Assembly (NCBI GenBank): GCA_017549565.1
Contig: JAFYUI010000006.1
Span: 1 to 64,000, forward strand
Source: Clostridia bacterium
GTDB lineage: Bacteria > Bacillota > Clostridia > Oscillospirales > Acutalibacteraceae
Direction of reading: 5' to 3'
Length of the DNA: 64,000 bases
This document shows positions 8,666 through 18,648 of this stretch, in pieces. The stretch's first letter is position 1; the number at the start of each line of letters is the position of its first letter. The translations under genes were made by a program, and so were the position numbers. The notes beneath the pieces were generated by a model. The model saw nothing but the letters and a program-made list of their open reading frames with translations, had not been told where the DNA came from and did not search any database.

Positions 8666-9793
8666 TTATTTTTCTTTATATTCTTTTACAACCTTTTGGA
8701 TGCGATCAACAGGGTCTAAAAGGCTGCTAATTGAATTATCATAGTTAAGGGTTTCAATAAGCAAAGCAATATACTTTGACATATTAACGCTGCAATACCA
8801 TTCACGAGATAAAAGTTCTGGCGATTGGTAAATAAGGTTGGTAGTGAATACCTTATCGATAAGACCATTTGCGTAATATTCATCAAACTTATCAAGACCA
8901 TCTACAAACAAACCAAAGGTTGAGAAAACAAAAATGCGTTTTGCACCGCGTTCTTTAAGCTTTGCGGCAATATCAAGCATTGATTCACCCGAAGAAATCA
9001 TATCATCAACAATAATTAAATCCTTGCCTGTGATATCGTTGCCCAAGAATTCGTGTGCTTCAATGGGGTTTTTACCATTTACTATCACCGAATAGTTGCG
9101 GCGCTTGTAGAACATACCAAGCTCTAAGCCCAAAACTGATGAATAGTAAATGCAACGGCCCATACCACCCTCGTCGGGAGAAACTATCATAGTATGTTCA
9201 CGGTCGATTTTAATATCAGGTACGGTGCGAAGTAAAGCTTTTATCATTTGATATGCAGCTTGTACATTATCAAAACCGTCAAGCGGAATTGCATTATTAA
9301 CGCGGGGGTCGTGAGCGTCAAATGTGATAATGTTTTTAACACCGATTGCCACAAGCTCTTGCAAAGCCATTGCACAGTCCATAGATTCCCTTGCAGTTCT
9401 TCTATGCTGTCTGCCCTCATAAAGCATTGGCATAATTACTGTAATACGGCGTGCTTTACCGCCCAATGCGGCAATTACGCGTTTTAAGTCTTGGAAGTGG
9501 TCGTCAGGACTCATTGGAACAGTTTTTCCATACATCTTATATTCAACACTGTAATTAAAGCAGTCACAAAGAATATAAGCGTCAATACCACGGGCAGTAT
9601 GCTTTAAAACTGCCTTTGCTTCACCTGTGCCAAAGCGTGGGCAATGCGGCTGCACAATAAAGGTGTCATTTTCATCGGCTTCGCGCCAATTTTTTAAATA
9701 ATAGTCAACCTTTGATGCTATGTCCTCGCAGCCCTTCATACTAATAAGTGCCAAGTCACCGTAAGGTGTGTGTTTGAAATCGATTTTTGCCAT
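8666..9793 (-). CDS. prs: Ribose-phosphate pyrophosphokinase
   Basis: 375 residues, longer than the ~315 of classical Prs because of an extended N-terminus, a form I associate with Clostridia. It shows the ATP-binding region (YEGRQHRRTARESMD), the metal site TFDAHDPRVNNAIP and the PRPP loop DLIIVDDMISSGESM. It makes PRPP from ribose-5-phosphate and ATP for nucleotide, NAD, His and Trp synthesis. A strong GGAGGGG site precedes the ATG. It has its own promoter in the shared upstream region with thyX. Confidence 0.92.
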   Translation of the reverse strand: MAKIDFKHTPYGDLALISMKGCEDIASKVDYYLKNWREADENDTFIVQPHCPRFGTGEAKAVLKHTARGIDAYILCDCFNYSVEYKMYGKTVPMSPDDHFQDLKRVIAALGGKARRITVIMPMLYEGRQHRRTARESMDCAMALQELVAIGVKNIITFDAHDPRVNNAIPLDGFDNVQAAYQMIKALLRTVPDIKIDREHTMIVSPDEGGMGRCIYYSSVLGLELGMFYKRRNYSVIVNGKNPIEAHEFLGNDITGKDLIIVDDMISSGESMLDIAAKLKERGAKRIFVFSTFGLFVDGLDKFDEYYANGLIDKVFTTNLIYQSPELLSREWYCSVNMSKYIALLIETLNYDNSISSLLDPVDRIQKVVKEYKEK

Positions 9794-9828
9794 TTACAGA
9801 CCCCTCCAAGATAGATACTAAATTATTA

Positions 9829-9857
9829 GTTATATAATAACACAAAACGCTCGACAA
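9829..9857 (-). promoter_or_regulatory. sigma-A promoter of prs
   Basis: On the minus strand TTGTCG, 17-bp spacer, TATAAC, placed ~35 bp upstream of the prs start. Confidence 0.6.
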
Positions 9858-9964
9858 AAAAAGACTTTTTTAACAAAAAAATATATAAACTTTTTGAAGA
9901 AAAACCATTTTTTTCTAAACTATTATACAAATTTCATTAAATTATCAAAATATAACGAAATTTG

Positions 9965-9993
9965 TTGAATAATTTGCTTTAATTTGATATAAT
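9965..9993 (+). promoter_or_regulatory. sigma-A promoter of thyX operon
   Basis: TTGAAT (9965-9970), 17-bp spacer, TATAAT (9988-9993), followed by a ~30-nt leader to thyX. Confidence 0.75.
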
Positions 9994-10032
9994 GATTTTG
10001 ATTACACAAAGAATAATTTTAAGGGTGATTTT

Positions 10033-10806
10033 ATGGCAAATGTTTATCTTTTAACCTATACCCCAAATCCCGAGCATTCTATCGCTGCGGCGGCAAAGCT
10101 TTGTTACAGCAGTTCCTCTATTTCAGATTTAAGAAATAACCTAACCGATGAAAAAGCAGCACAGTTTGTTGAAATGCTTTCGGAAATTGGTCACGAAAGT
10201 CCCATTGAACACGCAAGCTTTACCTTTGGTATTGAGGGTGTATCTCGTGCTTTATTGGCACAAATCACCCGTCATAGAATGGCATCCTTTTCGGTTAAAA
10301 GCCAACGCTATGTGCGTGAGGGTGCGTTTGAATATGTAACCCCACCCGAAATTGAAAATATCCCCGAAGCCAAAAAGATTTATGACGAAATTATGGCAGA
10401 AGATCAAAAGCGTTATGACGCATTGGCTGAAATTTTAAAGCAGCAGCACATTAAAACCTTTTTAGCCGAAGGCAAAGATGAAAAAACCGCAAACCGCTTG
10501 GCCGAAAAGAAAGCCATTGAAGATGCACGCTTTGTTTTGCCCAACGCCTGCGAAACCCAAATGGTTTTAACTATGAACGCAAGGTCGCTGATGAACTTTT
10601 TCAGACACCGTTGCTGTAACCGTGCACAGTGGGAAATTAAAGATGTTGCCGACCAAATGTTAGCCCTTGTTTTAAAGGTTGCACCAAACTTGTTCAAAAA
10701 TGCAGGTCCTGCTTGTGTTAGCGGCCCTTGTCCCGAAGGTAAAATGACCTGCGGGCATTATAAAGAAATTAACGAATTTTATAAAGGACTTAAAAAAAAT
10801 GGGTAA
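10033..10806 (+). CDS. thyX: FAD-dependent thymidylate synthase
   Basis: 257 residues. Carries the ThyX signature [13 protein letters not shown] (RHR-x7-S) that binds FAD and dUMP, and the C-terminal region [12 protein letters not shown]. It methylates dUMP to dTMP using methylene-tetrahydrofolate, NADPH and FAD. No ThyA is present in the window. The AAGGGTGAT site precedes the ATG. The last eight bases overlap the next gene, which encodes the kinase for its product, so the two steps from dUMP to dTDP are translationally coupled. Confidence 0.93.
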   Translation: MANVYLLTYTPNPEHSIAAAAKLCYSSSSISDLRNNLTDEKAAQFVEMLSEIGHESPIEHASFTFGIEGVSRALLAQITRHRMASFSVKSQRYVREGAFEYVTPPEIENIPEAKKIYDEIMAEDQKRYDALAEILKQQHIKTFLAEGKDEKTANRLAEKKAIEDARFVLPNACETQMVLTMNARSLMNFFRHRCCNRAQWEIKDVADQMLALVLKVAPNLFKNAGPACVSGPCPEGKMTCGHYKEINEFYKGLKKNG

Positions 10807-11461
10807 ACTTATCGTTTTAGAAGGTCTTGACGGCAGCGGTAAATCAACTCAGCTTGATTTGTTACCACAAAACCTTAAAAAAGCAGGCATTGACTGTAAA
10901 AAAGTTTCTTTCCCCGATTATGACAACCCTTCAAGCACATTGGTTAAAATGTATTTGGCAGGTGATTTTGGGGCAAAACCGGGCGATGTAAATGCCTATG
11001 CGGCATCCACCTTTTACTGTGTTGACCGATATGCCTCCTTTAAAGCAAATTGGGGCGAATTTTATAATAATGGCGGCACAATTGTTTCGGGCAGATACAC
11101 CACCTCTAACGCTGTGCATCAATGCTCAAAATTACCAGAAAGTGAATGGGAAGCTTTTTTAAATTGGCTTTATGATTTTGAATATAACAAAGTTGCTATT
11201 CCAAAACCCGATAAGGTAATTTTCCTTGATATGCCGATTGAAGTGTCACAAAAACTTTTGTCAAAGCGTTACGAGGGTGACGAAGCGAAAAAAGACATTC
11301 ACGAAAAGGACACCGAATACCTTGAAAAATGCAGAAAAGCGGCAATTTTCACCGCAAAATATTCAAATTGGGATATTATCCCCTGTTCTGAAAACGGCGA
11401 AGCCCGCAGTATAGAAGACATTGCAAATGATGTTTTGAAATGCGTTTTGGAGATTTATTAA
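10799..11461 (+). CDS. tmk: Thymidylate kinase
   Basis: 220 residues. P-loop GLDGSGKST (residues 9-17), the DRYASF segment of the nucleotide-binding site and [12 protein letters not shown] match dTMP kinases. It phosphorylates dTMP to dTDP. The reading frame opens inside the end of thyX (ATG at 10799), so translation depends on ribosomes terminating at thyX. It is somewhat divergent from the typical ~210-residue family form, but the neighbouring thyX supports the assignment strongly. Confidence 0.88.
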   Translation: MGKLIVLEGLDGSGKSTQLDLLPQNLKKAGIDCKKVSFPDYDNPSSTLVKMYLAGDFGAKPGDVNAYAASTFYCVDRYASFKANWGEFYNNGGTIVSGRYTTSNAVHQCSKLPESEWEAFLNWLYDFEYNKVAIPKPDKVIFLDMPIEVSQKLLSKRYEGDEAKKDIHEKDTEYLEKCRKAAIFTAKYSNWDIIPCSENGEARSIEDIANDVLKCVLEIY

Positions 11462-11462
11462 T

Positions 11463-12002
11463 ATGATTTATGTTTTTTTAGCAAACGGCTTTGAAGAATG
11501 TGAGGCGCTTGCACCTATTGACATTTTACGCCGCGCGGGGTTTAACCTTAAAACAGTTGGTGTGGGTGGTAAAACTGTTGTTGGTGCACACGATATTCCG
11601 ATTATTTGCGACATTGAAACAAAAGACATTGTTTTTGAAAATATCGAAGCCATTATTTTACCCGGCGGTATGCCCGGCACAACAAATTTAGAAAATGATG
11701 AAACTGTGCAAAAAGCAATTGATTATGCAAACGAAAACAATTTGCTTATAGGTGCAATTTGTGCCGCACCTTTAATTTTGGGGCACAAAGGCATTTTAAA
11801 AGGCAAAAAAGCCACTTGCTTTAACGGTTTTGAAGATGATTTAATTGGTGCCGATGTTCAAAACGCATCGGTTGTGCGTGACGGCAACATTATCACCGCC
11901 AAAGGTGCAGGTGTTGCATTTGAGTTTGGGTTTGAACTTTTAACCTATCTTACCAACAAAGAAAACACAGAAAAACTTAAAAACACAATGAAATTTATTT
12001 GA
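11463..12002 (+). CDS. DJ-1/PfpI family protein
   Basis: 179 residues. The nucleophile-elbow cysteine lies in IGAICAAPLIL, the early glutamate in GFEECEALAP, and the ILPGGMPGT motif is typical of YajL/ThiJ/DJ-1. Members act as glyoxalase-like or protein-repair hydrolases or chaperones; the exact activity here cannot be read from sequence. It begins one base after the tmk stop and is followed 14 bp later by mltG, so it belongs to the thyX-U32 transcription unit. Confidence 0.85.
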   Translation: MIYVFLANGFEECEALAPIDILRRAGFNLKTVGVGGKTVVGAHDIPIICDIETKDIVFENIEAIILPGGMPGTTNLENDETVQKAIDYANENNLLIGAICAAPLILGHKGILKGKKATCFNGFEDDLIGADVQNASVVRDGNIITAKGAGVAFEFGFELLTYLTNKENTEKLKNTMKFI

Positions 12003-12016
12003 TTTGAGGGTTTTTA

Positions 12017-13105
12017 ATGAAAAAGAATTTTAAAATCATAATTATAAGCGTTTTGGCAGTTGTTTTGGCGGCTGTAATCGGTGTTTCAGCATTTTTTGTC
12101 ACCGATATGACGGGTGGCAAAAGCGGTGCTGACATTAAAATTGAAATTAAAAAAGGCACTTATGCATCACAAATTGCGGAAATTTTAGGTGATGAAGGCA
12201 TTATATCTTCCCCACTTGGTTTTAGAATTTTTTCTAAAATTAAGGGTTATGAGAGCCAATTCAAATACGGCCATTATGAATTTAACACGGGCGACAGTTA
12301 TGAAGAAATTGCAAAAAAGCTAATGACACAGGGCGAAAAAGCCCCTACAATACCTGTTACAATTCCCGAAGGAACAGGCATTAACGATTTTGTTAAAAAT
12401 GTTGACGGCAAGCAAGTGACCGTTTTGGGTATTGCTTCAATTTTAGAAAAAGCGGGCGTTTGCACAAAGGCAGATTTCATTGCAGCTTTAAATGAATACG
12501 CTCTTGAAACCAAGCTTCTAAGCGGGGCGAAAAATAAGGTGACCTATTATGCGCTTGAAGGTTATCTTTTCCCCGAAACCTATGAATTTTATAAACTTGA
12601 AGATTCAAAAGCCGCCGCAAAATTGGTGGTGGAAAAAATGGTTAAAGAAACCGAAAGCCGCATTACCGATGATATGTATACAAAAGCCGAACAAATGGGC
12701 TATACTATGCACGAAATTTTAACTATGGCTTCAATCATTCAAATGGAGGCAGGTGTTGATACCAATTCTCTGCCCAAAATTGCGGGTGTGTTTTACAACC
12801 GACTTAAAAGTCCAAACTTTACTACTCTTGGCTCATCCCCCACAATTTTTTATGGTGATTCTTTCGAGCAAGACGATGATAGATACGACACTTATAAAAT
12901 TAAAGGTTTACCACCCGGACCACTTTGTTCGCCCGGTATTAAAGCAATTAAAGCGGCTTTAAACCCCGAAGGTAGCGATTATTTTTACTTTGTAACAGAT
13001 AAAAACGGCAAGTTTTACTTCCACAAAACCTATGCCGAACAAAATGCAACCATTGCGAATTTAAAACAAAACGGAAATTGGATTTATGAATATTACAACA
13101 AATAA
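12017..13105 (+). CDS. mltG: Endolytic peptidoglycan transglycosylase MltG (YceG-like)
   Basis: 362 residues. N-terminal membrane helix (about 7-29), a LysM-like region, and the YceG catalytic domain with ASIIQMEAG (catalytic Glu244), YFVTDKNGKFYFHKTYAEQN and a PGPLCSPG segment, all family hallmarks. MltG cuts nascent glycan strands outside the membrane and sets their length. The final 20 bases overlap the next gene. Family call is firm. Confidence 0.92.
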   Translation: MKKNFKIIIISVLAVVLAAVIGVSAFFVTDMTGGKSGADIKIEIKKGTYASQIAEILGDEGIISSPLGFRIFSKIKGYESQFKYGHYEFNTGDSYEEIAKKLMTQGEKAPTIPVTIPEGTGINDFVKNVDGKQVTVLGIASILEKAGVCTKADFIAALNEYALETKLLSGAKNKVTYYALEGYLFPETYEFYKLEDSKAAAKLVVEKMVKETESRITDDMYTKAEQMGYTMHEILTMASIIQMEAGVDTNSLPKIAGVFYNRLKSPNFTTLGSSPTIFYGDSFEQDDDRYDTYKIKGLPPGPLCSPGIKAIKAALNPEGSDYFYFVTDKNGKFYFHKTYAEQNATIANLKQNGNWIYEYYNK

Positions 13106-14318
13106 TATACCCGAACTTTTATGCCCTGCGGGTGATTTAACCCGCCTTATTGCGGCGGTTGATTATGGTGCTGATGCGGTTTACCTTGCGGGCGAAGAAT
13201 TTGGTATGCGTACCGCTGCCACAAACTTTGGCGAAGAAGATTTAATTAAGGGTGTAAAATACGCCCACGACCGCGGTGTTAAGGTGCATGTAACCTGTAA
13301 CACCATACCCCATAATGATGAAATTCCACGCTTACCTGACTTTTTAAAATTTTTAAACAAAATTAAGGTTGATGCCATTATAGCTGCCGATTTAGGCACA
13401 ATTATGATGGTTAAAAAATATGCACCCGATGTTGAGTTGCATGTTTCGGTGCAGTCAGGTATTTGCAACTTTGAAACTGCAAATGCTTTTTATAATTTAG
13501 GTGCAAAGCGCATTGTTTTGGCTCGCGAATTATCTCTTAAAGAAATCAAAGAAATTCGCGAAAAAACACCAAAGGACCTTGAAATTGAAATGTTTGCACA
13601 CGGTGCTATGTGTGTTTCATACTCTTCAAGATGCCTTTTGTCAAGCTATATGACAGGGCGCGATGCCAACCGTGGCGACTGTGCACAGCCCTGCCGTTGG
13701 AGCTATTCTTTAATGGAAGAAAAACGCCCGGGGCAGTATTTTGACATTACCGAAACCGAAAAAGGCACCTATATTTTAAACGCCAACGATATGTGTATGG
13801 CGGAGCATCTTAAAGAAATTTGCGATGCGGGTGTTGACAGCATTAAAATTGAAGGCAGGGCCAAATCACACTATTATGTGGCTGTTACCACAAACGCTTA
13901 CCGTGGTGCGCTTGACAGCTTGAAAAACTGTGAGGGTGAATGGTCTTGTCCCGCTTGGGTAACCGAAGAACTTAACAAAATAAGCCACCGAAATTATTCA
14001 ACCGGTTTTTATTTCGGTCAGCCGACAAATTCCCAAACCTATGCCAATGCGGGCTATGTGCGTGATTATTCGGTTGCTGCTATTGTTAACGGTTATGAAG
14101 ACGGTATGATTATTGCCACCCTTAAAAACAAGTTTTTAAAGGGGCAGGAATTTGACTGTTTAGAGCCAAAAAACAAGCCATTTATAGTTAAAGCCGACAC
14201 AGTTTTTAACGATAAAAACGAAGAAATTGATTCTGCCCCCCACCCAATGATGACAATAAAAATCCCACACCCTCACCCTGTAAAAGCGGGCTCGCTTTTA
14301 AGGATGAAAGCTGACTAA
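13086..14318 (+). CDS. U32 family peptidase / tRNA hydroxylation protein
   Basis: 410 residues. Contains the U32 signature EMFAHGAMCVSYSSRCLLSS followed by GRDANRGDCAQPCR with the iron-sulfur cysteines, and an N-terminal TIM-barrel start PELLCPAGDLTRL. Characterised relatives (TrhP/RlhA/YhbU-type) hydroxylate tRNA or rRNA using prephenate rather than acting as proteases; the length and motifs resemble the TrhP group. The ATG lies inside mltG, an unusual pairing but a common order in Clostridia (mltG-O-methyltransferase-U32). A terminator hairpin lies just past its stop. Confidence 0.88.
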   Translation: MNITTNNIPELLCPAGDLTRLIAAVDYGADAVYLAGEEFGMRTAATNFGEEDLIKGVKYAHDRGVKVHVTCNTIPHNDEIPRLPDFLKFLNKIKVDAIIAADLGTIMMVKKYAPDVELHVSVQSGICNFETANAFYNLGAKRIVLARELSLKEIKEIREKTPKDLEIEMFAHGAMCVSYSSRCLLSSYMTGRDANRGDCAQPCRWSYSLMEEKRPGQYFDITETEKGTYILNANDMCMAEHLKEICDAGVDSIKIEGRAKSHYYVAVTTNAYRGALDSLKNCEGEWSCPAWVTEELNKISHRNYSTGFYFGQPTNSQTYANAGYVRDYSVAAIVNGYEDGMIIATLKNKFLKGQEFDCLEPKNKPFIVKADTVFNDKNEEIDSAPHPMMTIKIPHPHPVKAGSLLRMKAD

Positions 14319-14323
14319 TATTT

Positions 14324-14359
14324 ACACCTCGTGCCAATAATAGACACGAGGTGTTTTTT
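14324..14359 (+). terminator. Terminator hairpin whose 3' arm contains the next gene's ribosome site
   Basis: Stem ACACCTCGTG (14324-14333) / CACGAGGTGT (14345-14354), 11-nt loop, T run to 14359. The right arm contains GAGGTG (14348-14353), placed 7 nt before the ATG of the penicillin-binding protein at 14361. The same hairpin can stop transcription of the upstream operon and hide the ribosome site in read-through RNA. Confidence 0.85.
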
Positions 14360-14360
14360 A

Positions 14361-15974
14361 ATGCAAAATAAAATTTGGTGGCGGTTTTTCACAAAGCGAA
14401 GTGCCATTTGTTATTTTTTACTTATTTCGTTATTTTTTAGCGCTTTTTTGCGTGTTGCAGTTATTGCTAAAAGCGATTACACCGATGTTTTACAGTCACA
14501 CGGCAGGTTAAAACTTTCAGCGGGTAAAATTAGGGGCACAATTTACGACTGCAATATGCGACCGATTACCAACAACAAATCAAAAATTATTGCTTGTGTT
14601 TCCCCCACAAACCGCGCAAAAACCGCACTTTCTACCGTTTTAAAGGGACAAGAGCTTGAAAATGTTTTAGACCGCCTTAAAGACGGTAAGCCCGTGCTGT
14701 GTGAAGTGCCGAAAGAAATTAAGTGCGACGGCATTGTTTGCACCACAGTTTATTTTAACGATGACAGTATAATTGCGCCCCACACCGTTGGCTATGTTAA
14801 TAGCGATAACAAGGGTGTAAACGGGCTTGAATTGGCTTATGATAAACTGTTATATAACAATGACGGTGTTTATTTCAGCTTTGCCTGTGATGGTCTTTAT
14901 AATGTTTTAGAGGGCATCGAGCCCGAGGTTTATAATAACACCTCTGCCGTTGCAAGCGGGGTTGTAAGCACTATTGACATAAATATTCAAAGCATTATTG
15001 AAGAAACCGCAAACTCGTTAGAGCGCGGCGCAGTTGTGGTGGCAGATGCCAAAACCCTTAAAATTAGGGGTATAGTTTCCCGCCCTAATTTCAACCCAAA
15101 CGACCTTGAAAGCTATTTAAAACGACAGGATTCTCCCCTATTTAACCGCGCAATAAATTCTTATGCCGTTGGTTCGGCCTTTAAGCCATGTATTGCCGCT
15201 GCTGCTATTGAAAACGGGCTTGAAAGCACTGTTTATAACTGTGTTGGCAGTATGGAAATTATAGACCGCCATTTTAACTGCCACGAAAGAAGCGGTCACG
15301 GTGTATTAAATCTTAGGTATGGATTAGCGAATTCTTGCAACACTTATTTTTTTAATTTAGCAATTAAAACAGGCAAAAACAACGTTTTTAAAATGGCCGA
15401 TAACCTAAATTTCGGTAAAAAAATAAAACTGTGTGACGGCATCTATACCGCAAACAGCATTATACCATCTATCGAAAAACTTGAAAACACAGCCCACCTT
15501 GCCAATTTCAGTATCGGTCAAGGTGATTTTACCACATCACCCGTTTCTATGCTAACCCTTTATTCCGCCATTGCAAACGGTGGTAAATATTATATGCCAT
15601 CGCTTGTTGAAGGCACTTATAAGGACGGCAAGTTTACCGAATTTAACCGTGGCTTTATGACAAAGGCAATGAGCGACAAAACTGCAAGCAAGCTTTTAGA
15701 TTATTTAAAAACCGTTATTACCGAAGGTACAGGCGGTGATGCTCTGCCCGAAACAGTAACCGCCGCAGGTAAAACCGCCACCGCACAAACGGGAATTATA
15801 GAAAATGGGCGTGAAATTTTGCGAAGTTGGTTTTGCGGCTTTTTCCCCGCCGAAAGCCCAAAGTATATTGTAATTGTGTTTTCAGAAGATTCAAAAAAAC
15901 AAACACTGTCCTGCGGTAAAATTTTCTCACAAACTGCGGATAAAATTACCGCCCTTTCGGTTGACAAATTTTAA
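14361..15974 (+). CDS. Class B penicillin-binding protein (transpeptidase)
   Basis: 537 residues from ATG 14361. An upstream in-frame GTG lies within a terminator stem and is unlikely. One N-terminal membrane helix (about 15-38), a short dimerisation region with GRLKLSAGKIRGTIYD, then the transpeptidase domain: SAFK (Ser272 nucleophile, Lys275), SCN near residue 325, and KTATAQTG near 471 in place of the common KTGTA. It crosslinks peptidoglycan; the length is typical of short PBP2/SpoVD/PbpA relatives. No PASTA domains. Its exact role (elongation, septum or sporulation) is not decidable. Confidence 0.88.
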   Translation: MQNKIWWRFFTKRSAICYFLLISLFFSAFLRVAVIAKSDYTDVLQSHGRLKLSAGKIRGTIYDCNMRPITNNKSKIIACVSPTNRAKTALSTVLKGQELENVLDRLKDGKPVLCEVPKEIKCDGIVCTTVYFNDDSIIAPHTVGYVNSDNKGVNGLELAYDKLLYNNDGVYFSFACDGLYNVLEGIEPEVYNNTSAVASGVVSTIDINIQSIIEETANSLERGAVVVADAKTLKIRGIVSRPNFNPNDLESYLKRQDSPLFNRAINSYAVGSAFKPCIAAAAIENGLESTVYNCVGSMEIIDRHFNCHERSGHGVLNLRYGLANSCNTYFFNLAIKTGKNNVFKMADNLNFGKKIKLCDGIYTANSIIPSIEKLENTAHLANFSIGQGDFTTSPVSMLTLYSAIANGGKYYMPSLVEGTYKDGKFTEFNRGFMTKAMSDKTASKLLDYLKTVITEGTGGDALPETVTAAGKTATAQTGIIENGREILRSWFCGFFPAESPKYIVIVFSEDSKKQTLSCGKIFSQTADKITALSVDKF

Positions 15975-15989
15975 CTATAAGTATATAAT
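15961..15989 (+). promoter_or_regulatory. Consensus sigma-A promoter of alaS, overlapping the end of the upstream gene
   Basis: TTGACA (15961-15966) lies within the last codons of the penicillin-binding protein gene; 17-bp spacer; TATAAT (15984-15989). Leader only ~35 nt, with no room for a T-box. Confidence 0.85.
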
Positions 15990-16029
15990 AATAGAGTATG
16001 TTTAATTCTAATTAAAGGATGTTTTGAAA

Positions 16030-18648
16030 ATGAAATGGACTTCACTTAACGACCTTCGCGAAAGCTATCTTTCATTCTTTGAATCAAAGGGGCATTTGCG
16101 CCTTGGAAGCTTTTCGCTCGTGCCGAATAATGATAAATCTTTGCTTTTAATAAATTCGGGTATGGCGCCGATGAAAAAGTACTTTACAGGCGAGGTTACC
16201 CCACCCCGCAACCGCGTTACAACCTGCCAAAAGTGTATCAGAACACCTGACCTTGAACGAGTTGGTATCACCGCTCGCCACGGCACATTTTTTGAAATGC
16301 TTGGCAACTTTTCGTTTGGTGATTACTTTAAAAACGAAGCAATTGCTTGGGCTTGGGAATATTTAACCAAAACACTCCAGATCCCTGAAGAATTATTATG
16401 GCCGTCGGTTTATGAAGAGGATGACGAAGCATACGCTTTATGGCGTGATGTTATTGGTGTGCCCGAAGAACGCATTGTAAGAATGGGCAAGGCCGACAAC
16501 TTCTGGGAACACGGCACAGGTCCTTGCGGTCCATGTAGTGAAATTTATTTTGACCGCGGCGAAAAATACGGTTGCGGCAGTCCTGACTGTAAGCCCGGTT
16601 GCGACTGTGACAGATATATGGAAATTTGGAACAATGTATTTTCACAGTTTAACAATATGGGTGACGGCACCTATACCGAGCTTGAGCATAAAAACATAGA
16701 TACAGGTATGGGTCTTGAACGCCTTGCTTGTGTATTGCAGGGTGTTGACAATATGTTCGAGGTTGACACTATTAGAAATATTCTTGATAATGTTTGCTTG
16801 ATTTCGGGAAAGGTTTATGGCAAAGACCATGCGACTGATGTTTCTATTCGTGCTATTACCGACCACGCACGCGCCGCTACATTTATGATAAGCGACGGTA
16901 TCACCCCCTCTAACGAAGGCCGTGGTTATGTTTTAAGACGTATTATCCGCCGTGCTATCCGCCATGGAAAGCTTATCGGCATTAACCGTGCTTTCTTTAT
17001 GGAGCTTTGCAACATTGTTATTAACGAAAACAAATCGGGCTATCCTGAGCTTATTGAAAAGAAGCAGTTTATTGAAAAGGTTATCACAAACGAAGAAGCA
17101 TCCTTTAACAAAACCATTGACCAAGGTCTTTCAATGCTTGAAGCGCTTACCAAAAACGGCGGTATGCTGTCTGGCGAGGATGCATTTAAGCTTTATGATA
17201 CCTATGGCTTCCCTGTTGACCTTACAAAAGACATTCTTGCTGAAAAGGGCATGACCCTTGATGAAGAAAAGTTTGCCGCTTGTATGGAAGAGCAACGCCA
17301 AAAAGCAAGAAATGCCCGCAAAGCATCCGACGGTGAAAGCTGGAAATCAAGCGATATTACCTTTGAAAATATTGGTGCTACCGAATTTTTAGGTTATACC
17401 CAAAACAAGTGCGAAGCAAAAGTTTTAGATATTGTAGTTGATGGCGAACACACCTTAACCGCAACCGAAGAAAACAAAGCAATTATTGTTTTAGATAAAA
17501 CAGTTTGCTATGCTGAAAGCGGCGGTCAGGTTGGTGACAGCGGTGTTATTATTGCTGACGGCTTTGAATTTAAGGTTTATGATGTTAAAAAGAATTCAAG
17601 CGGTATCTTCACCCACTTTGGCACTGTTACAAAGGGCGAAATCACAGTAGACAGCAATGTAACAGTTGAAATTGACAATGTTAAGCGGTCGGCTATTCGC
17701 CGCAACCACACTGCCGCTCACCTTTTACAGGCAGGTCTTCGTGCTGTGCTTGGCACCCACGTTGAGCAGGCAGGTCAGCTTGTAAACGAAAAGGCAGTCC
17801 GTTTTGACTTTACCCACTTCTCTGCTTTAACTGCTGAAGAAATTGCAAAGGTAGAAGCATTTGTAAATAACGCTATTTTAAGCGGTATTGAGGTTATGAA
17901 CAAAGAAATGCCGATTGCCGAAGCCAAGAAAATGGGCGCTATGGCATTGTTTGGCGAAAAATATGGCGAGGTTGTTCGTGTTGTGGCAGCAAGTGATACT
18001 TCGGTTGAGCTTTGCGGCGGTACCCACGTTGACAACACCGCAAAAATTGGTCTTTTCCACATTGTTTCTGAAAGCAGCGTTGCCGCAGGTGTGCGCCGTA
18101 TTGAAGCAGTAACAGGCGCAGGTGTTTTAAATGTTCTTTATGGTAGCATTGCACTTGCTAATGACACTGCAGCAGTATTAAAGGCACAAAACACAAACGA
18201 CATTGCAAAACGTGCAGCCGCTGTTATGGATGAACTTAAAGAAACCAAGCGCTTACTTGAAAAAGCCGAAGCAAAGCTTGCAGGCGGTAAGCTTGATGAT
18301 ATTTTGTCAAAAGCCGTTATGATAAACGACATTAAGGTTGCCGTTGCTAAAATTGATGGCACTGCCGATGACTTACGCAAAATGACCGACACTGTTAAAG
18401 CCGAAAATGATGACACAGTTGTTGTTTTGGCGACCGTAAACGGTGAAAAGCTTACATTTAGTGCTGCTTGCGGTAAGGTTGCCATTTCAAAGGGTGCACA
18501 CGCAGGTAATTTGGTGCGTGAAATTGCTAAAATTTGTGGTGGTAATGGTGGCGGTAAGCCCGACAGCGCAATGGCAGGCGGTAAGGATGCTTCAAAATTA
18601 GATGAAGCACTTGCAAATGTTCCCGCAATTTTAAAGGAGATGCTTTAA
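16030..18648 (+). CDS. alaS: Alanyl-tRNA synthetase
   Basis: 872 residues from ATG 16030 (AAGGATG site 8 nt upstream; an in-frame TTG at 16024 is too close to it). Class II catalytic core at the N-terminus (LINSGMAPMKKYF, GTFFEMLGNFSFGDYF), the editing domain with zinc ligands in HTAAHLLQ and CGGTHVDNT, and the C-terminal DHHA1 domain with the glycine-rich GGNGGGKPDSAMAGG. Full length and intact. It charges tRNA-Ala and clears Ser/Gly mischarging. The next gene begins immediately after its stop. Confidence 0.97.
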   Translation: MKWTSLNDLRESYLSFFESKGHLRLGSFSLVPNNDKSLLLINSGMAPMKKYFTGEVTPPRNRVTTCQKCIRTPDLERVGITARHGTFFEMLGNFSFGDYFKNEAIAWAWEYLTKTLQIPEELLWPSVYEEDDEAYALWRDVIGVPEERIVRMGKADNFWEHGTGPCGPCSEIYFDRGEKYGCGSPDCKPGCDCDRYMEIWNNVFSQFNNMGDGTYTELEHKNIDTGMGLERLACVLQGVDNMFEVDTIRNILDNVCLISGKVYGKDHATDVSIRAITDHARAATFMISDGITPSNEGRGYVLRRIIRRAIRHGKLIGINRAFFMELCNIVINENKSGYPELIEKKQFIEKVITNEEASFNKTIDQGLSMLEALTKNGGMLSGEDAFKLYDTYGFPVDLTKDILAEKGMTLDEEKFAACMEEQRQKARNARKASDGESWKSSDITFENIGATEFLGYTQNKCEAKVLDIVVDGEHTLTATEENKAIIVLDKTVCYAESGGQVGDSGVIIADGFEFKVYDVKKNSSGIFTHFGTVTKGEITVDSNVTVEIDNVKRSAIRRNHTAAHLLQAGLRAVLGTHVEQAGQLVNEKAVRFDFTHFSALTAEEIAKVEAFVNNAILSGIEVMNKEMPIAEAKKMGAMALFGEKYGEVVRVVAASDTSVELCGGTHVDNTAKIGLFHIVSESSVAAGVRRIEAVTGAGVLNVLYGSIALANDTAAVLKAQNTNDIAKRAAAVMDELKETKRLLEKAEAKLAGGKLDDILSKAVMINDIKVAVAKIDGTADDLRKMTDTVKAENDDTVVVLATVNGEKLTFSAACGKVAISKGAHAGNLVREIAKICGGNGGGKPDSAMAGGKDASKLDEALANVPAILKEML

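Noticed and set aside
15990..16029. T-box riboswitch upstream of alaS
   Set aside because: The promoter leaves a leader of only ~35 nt; no specifier loop or T-box sequence is present.
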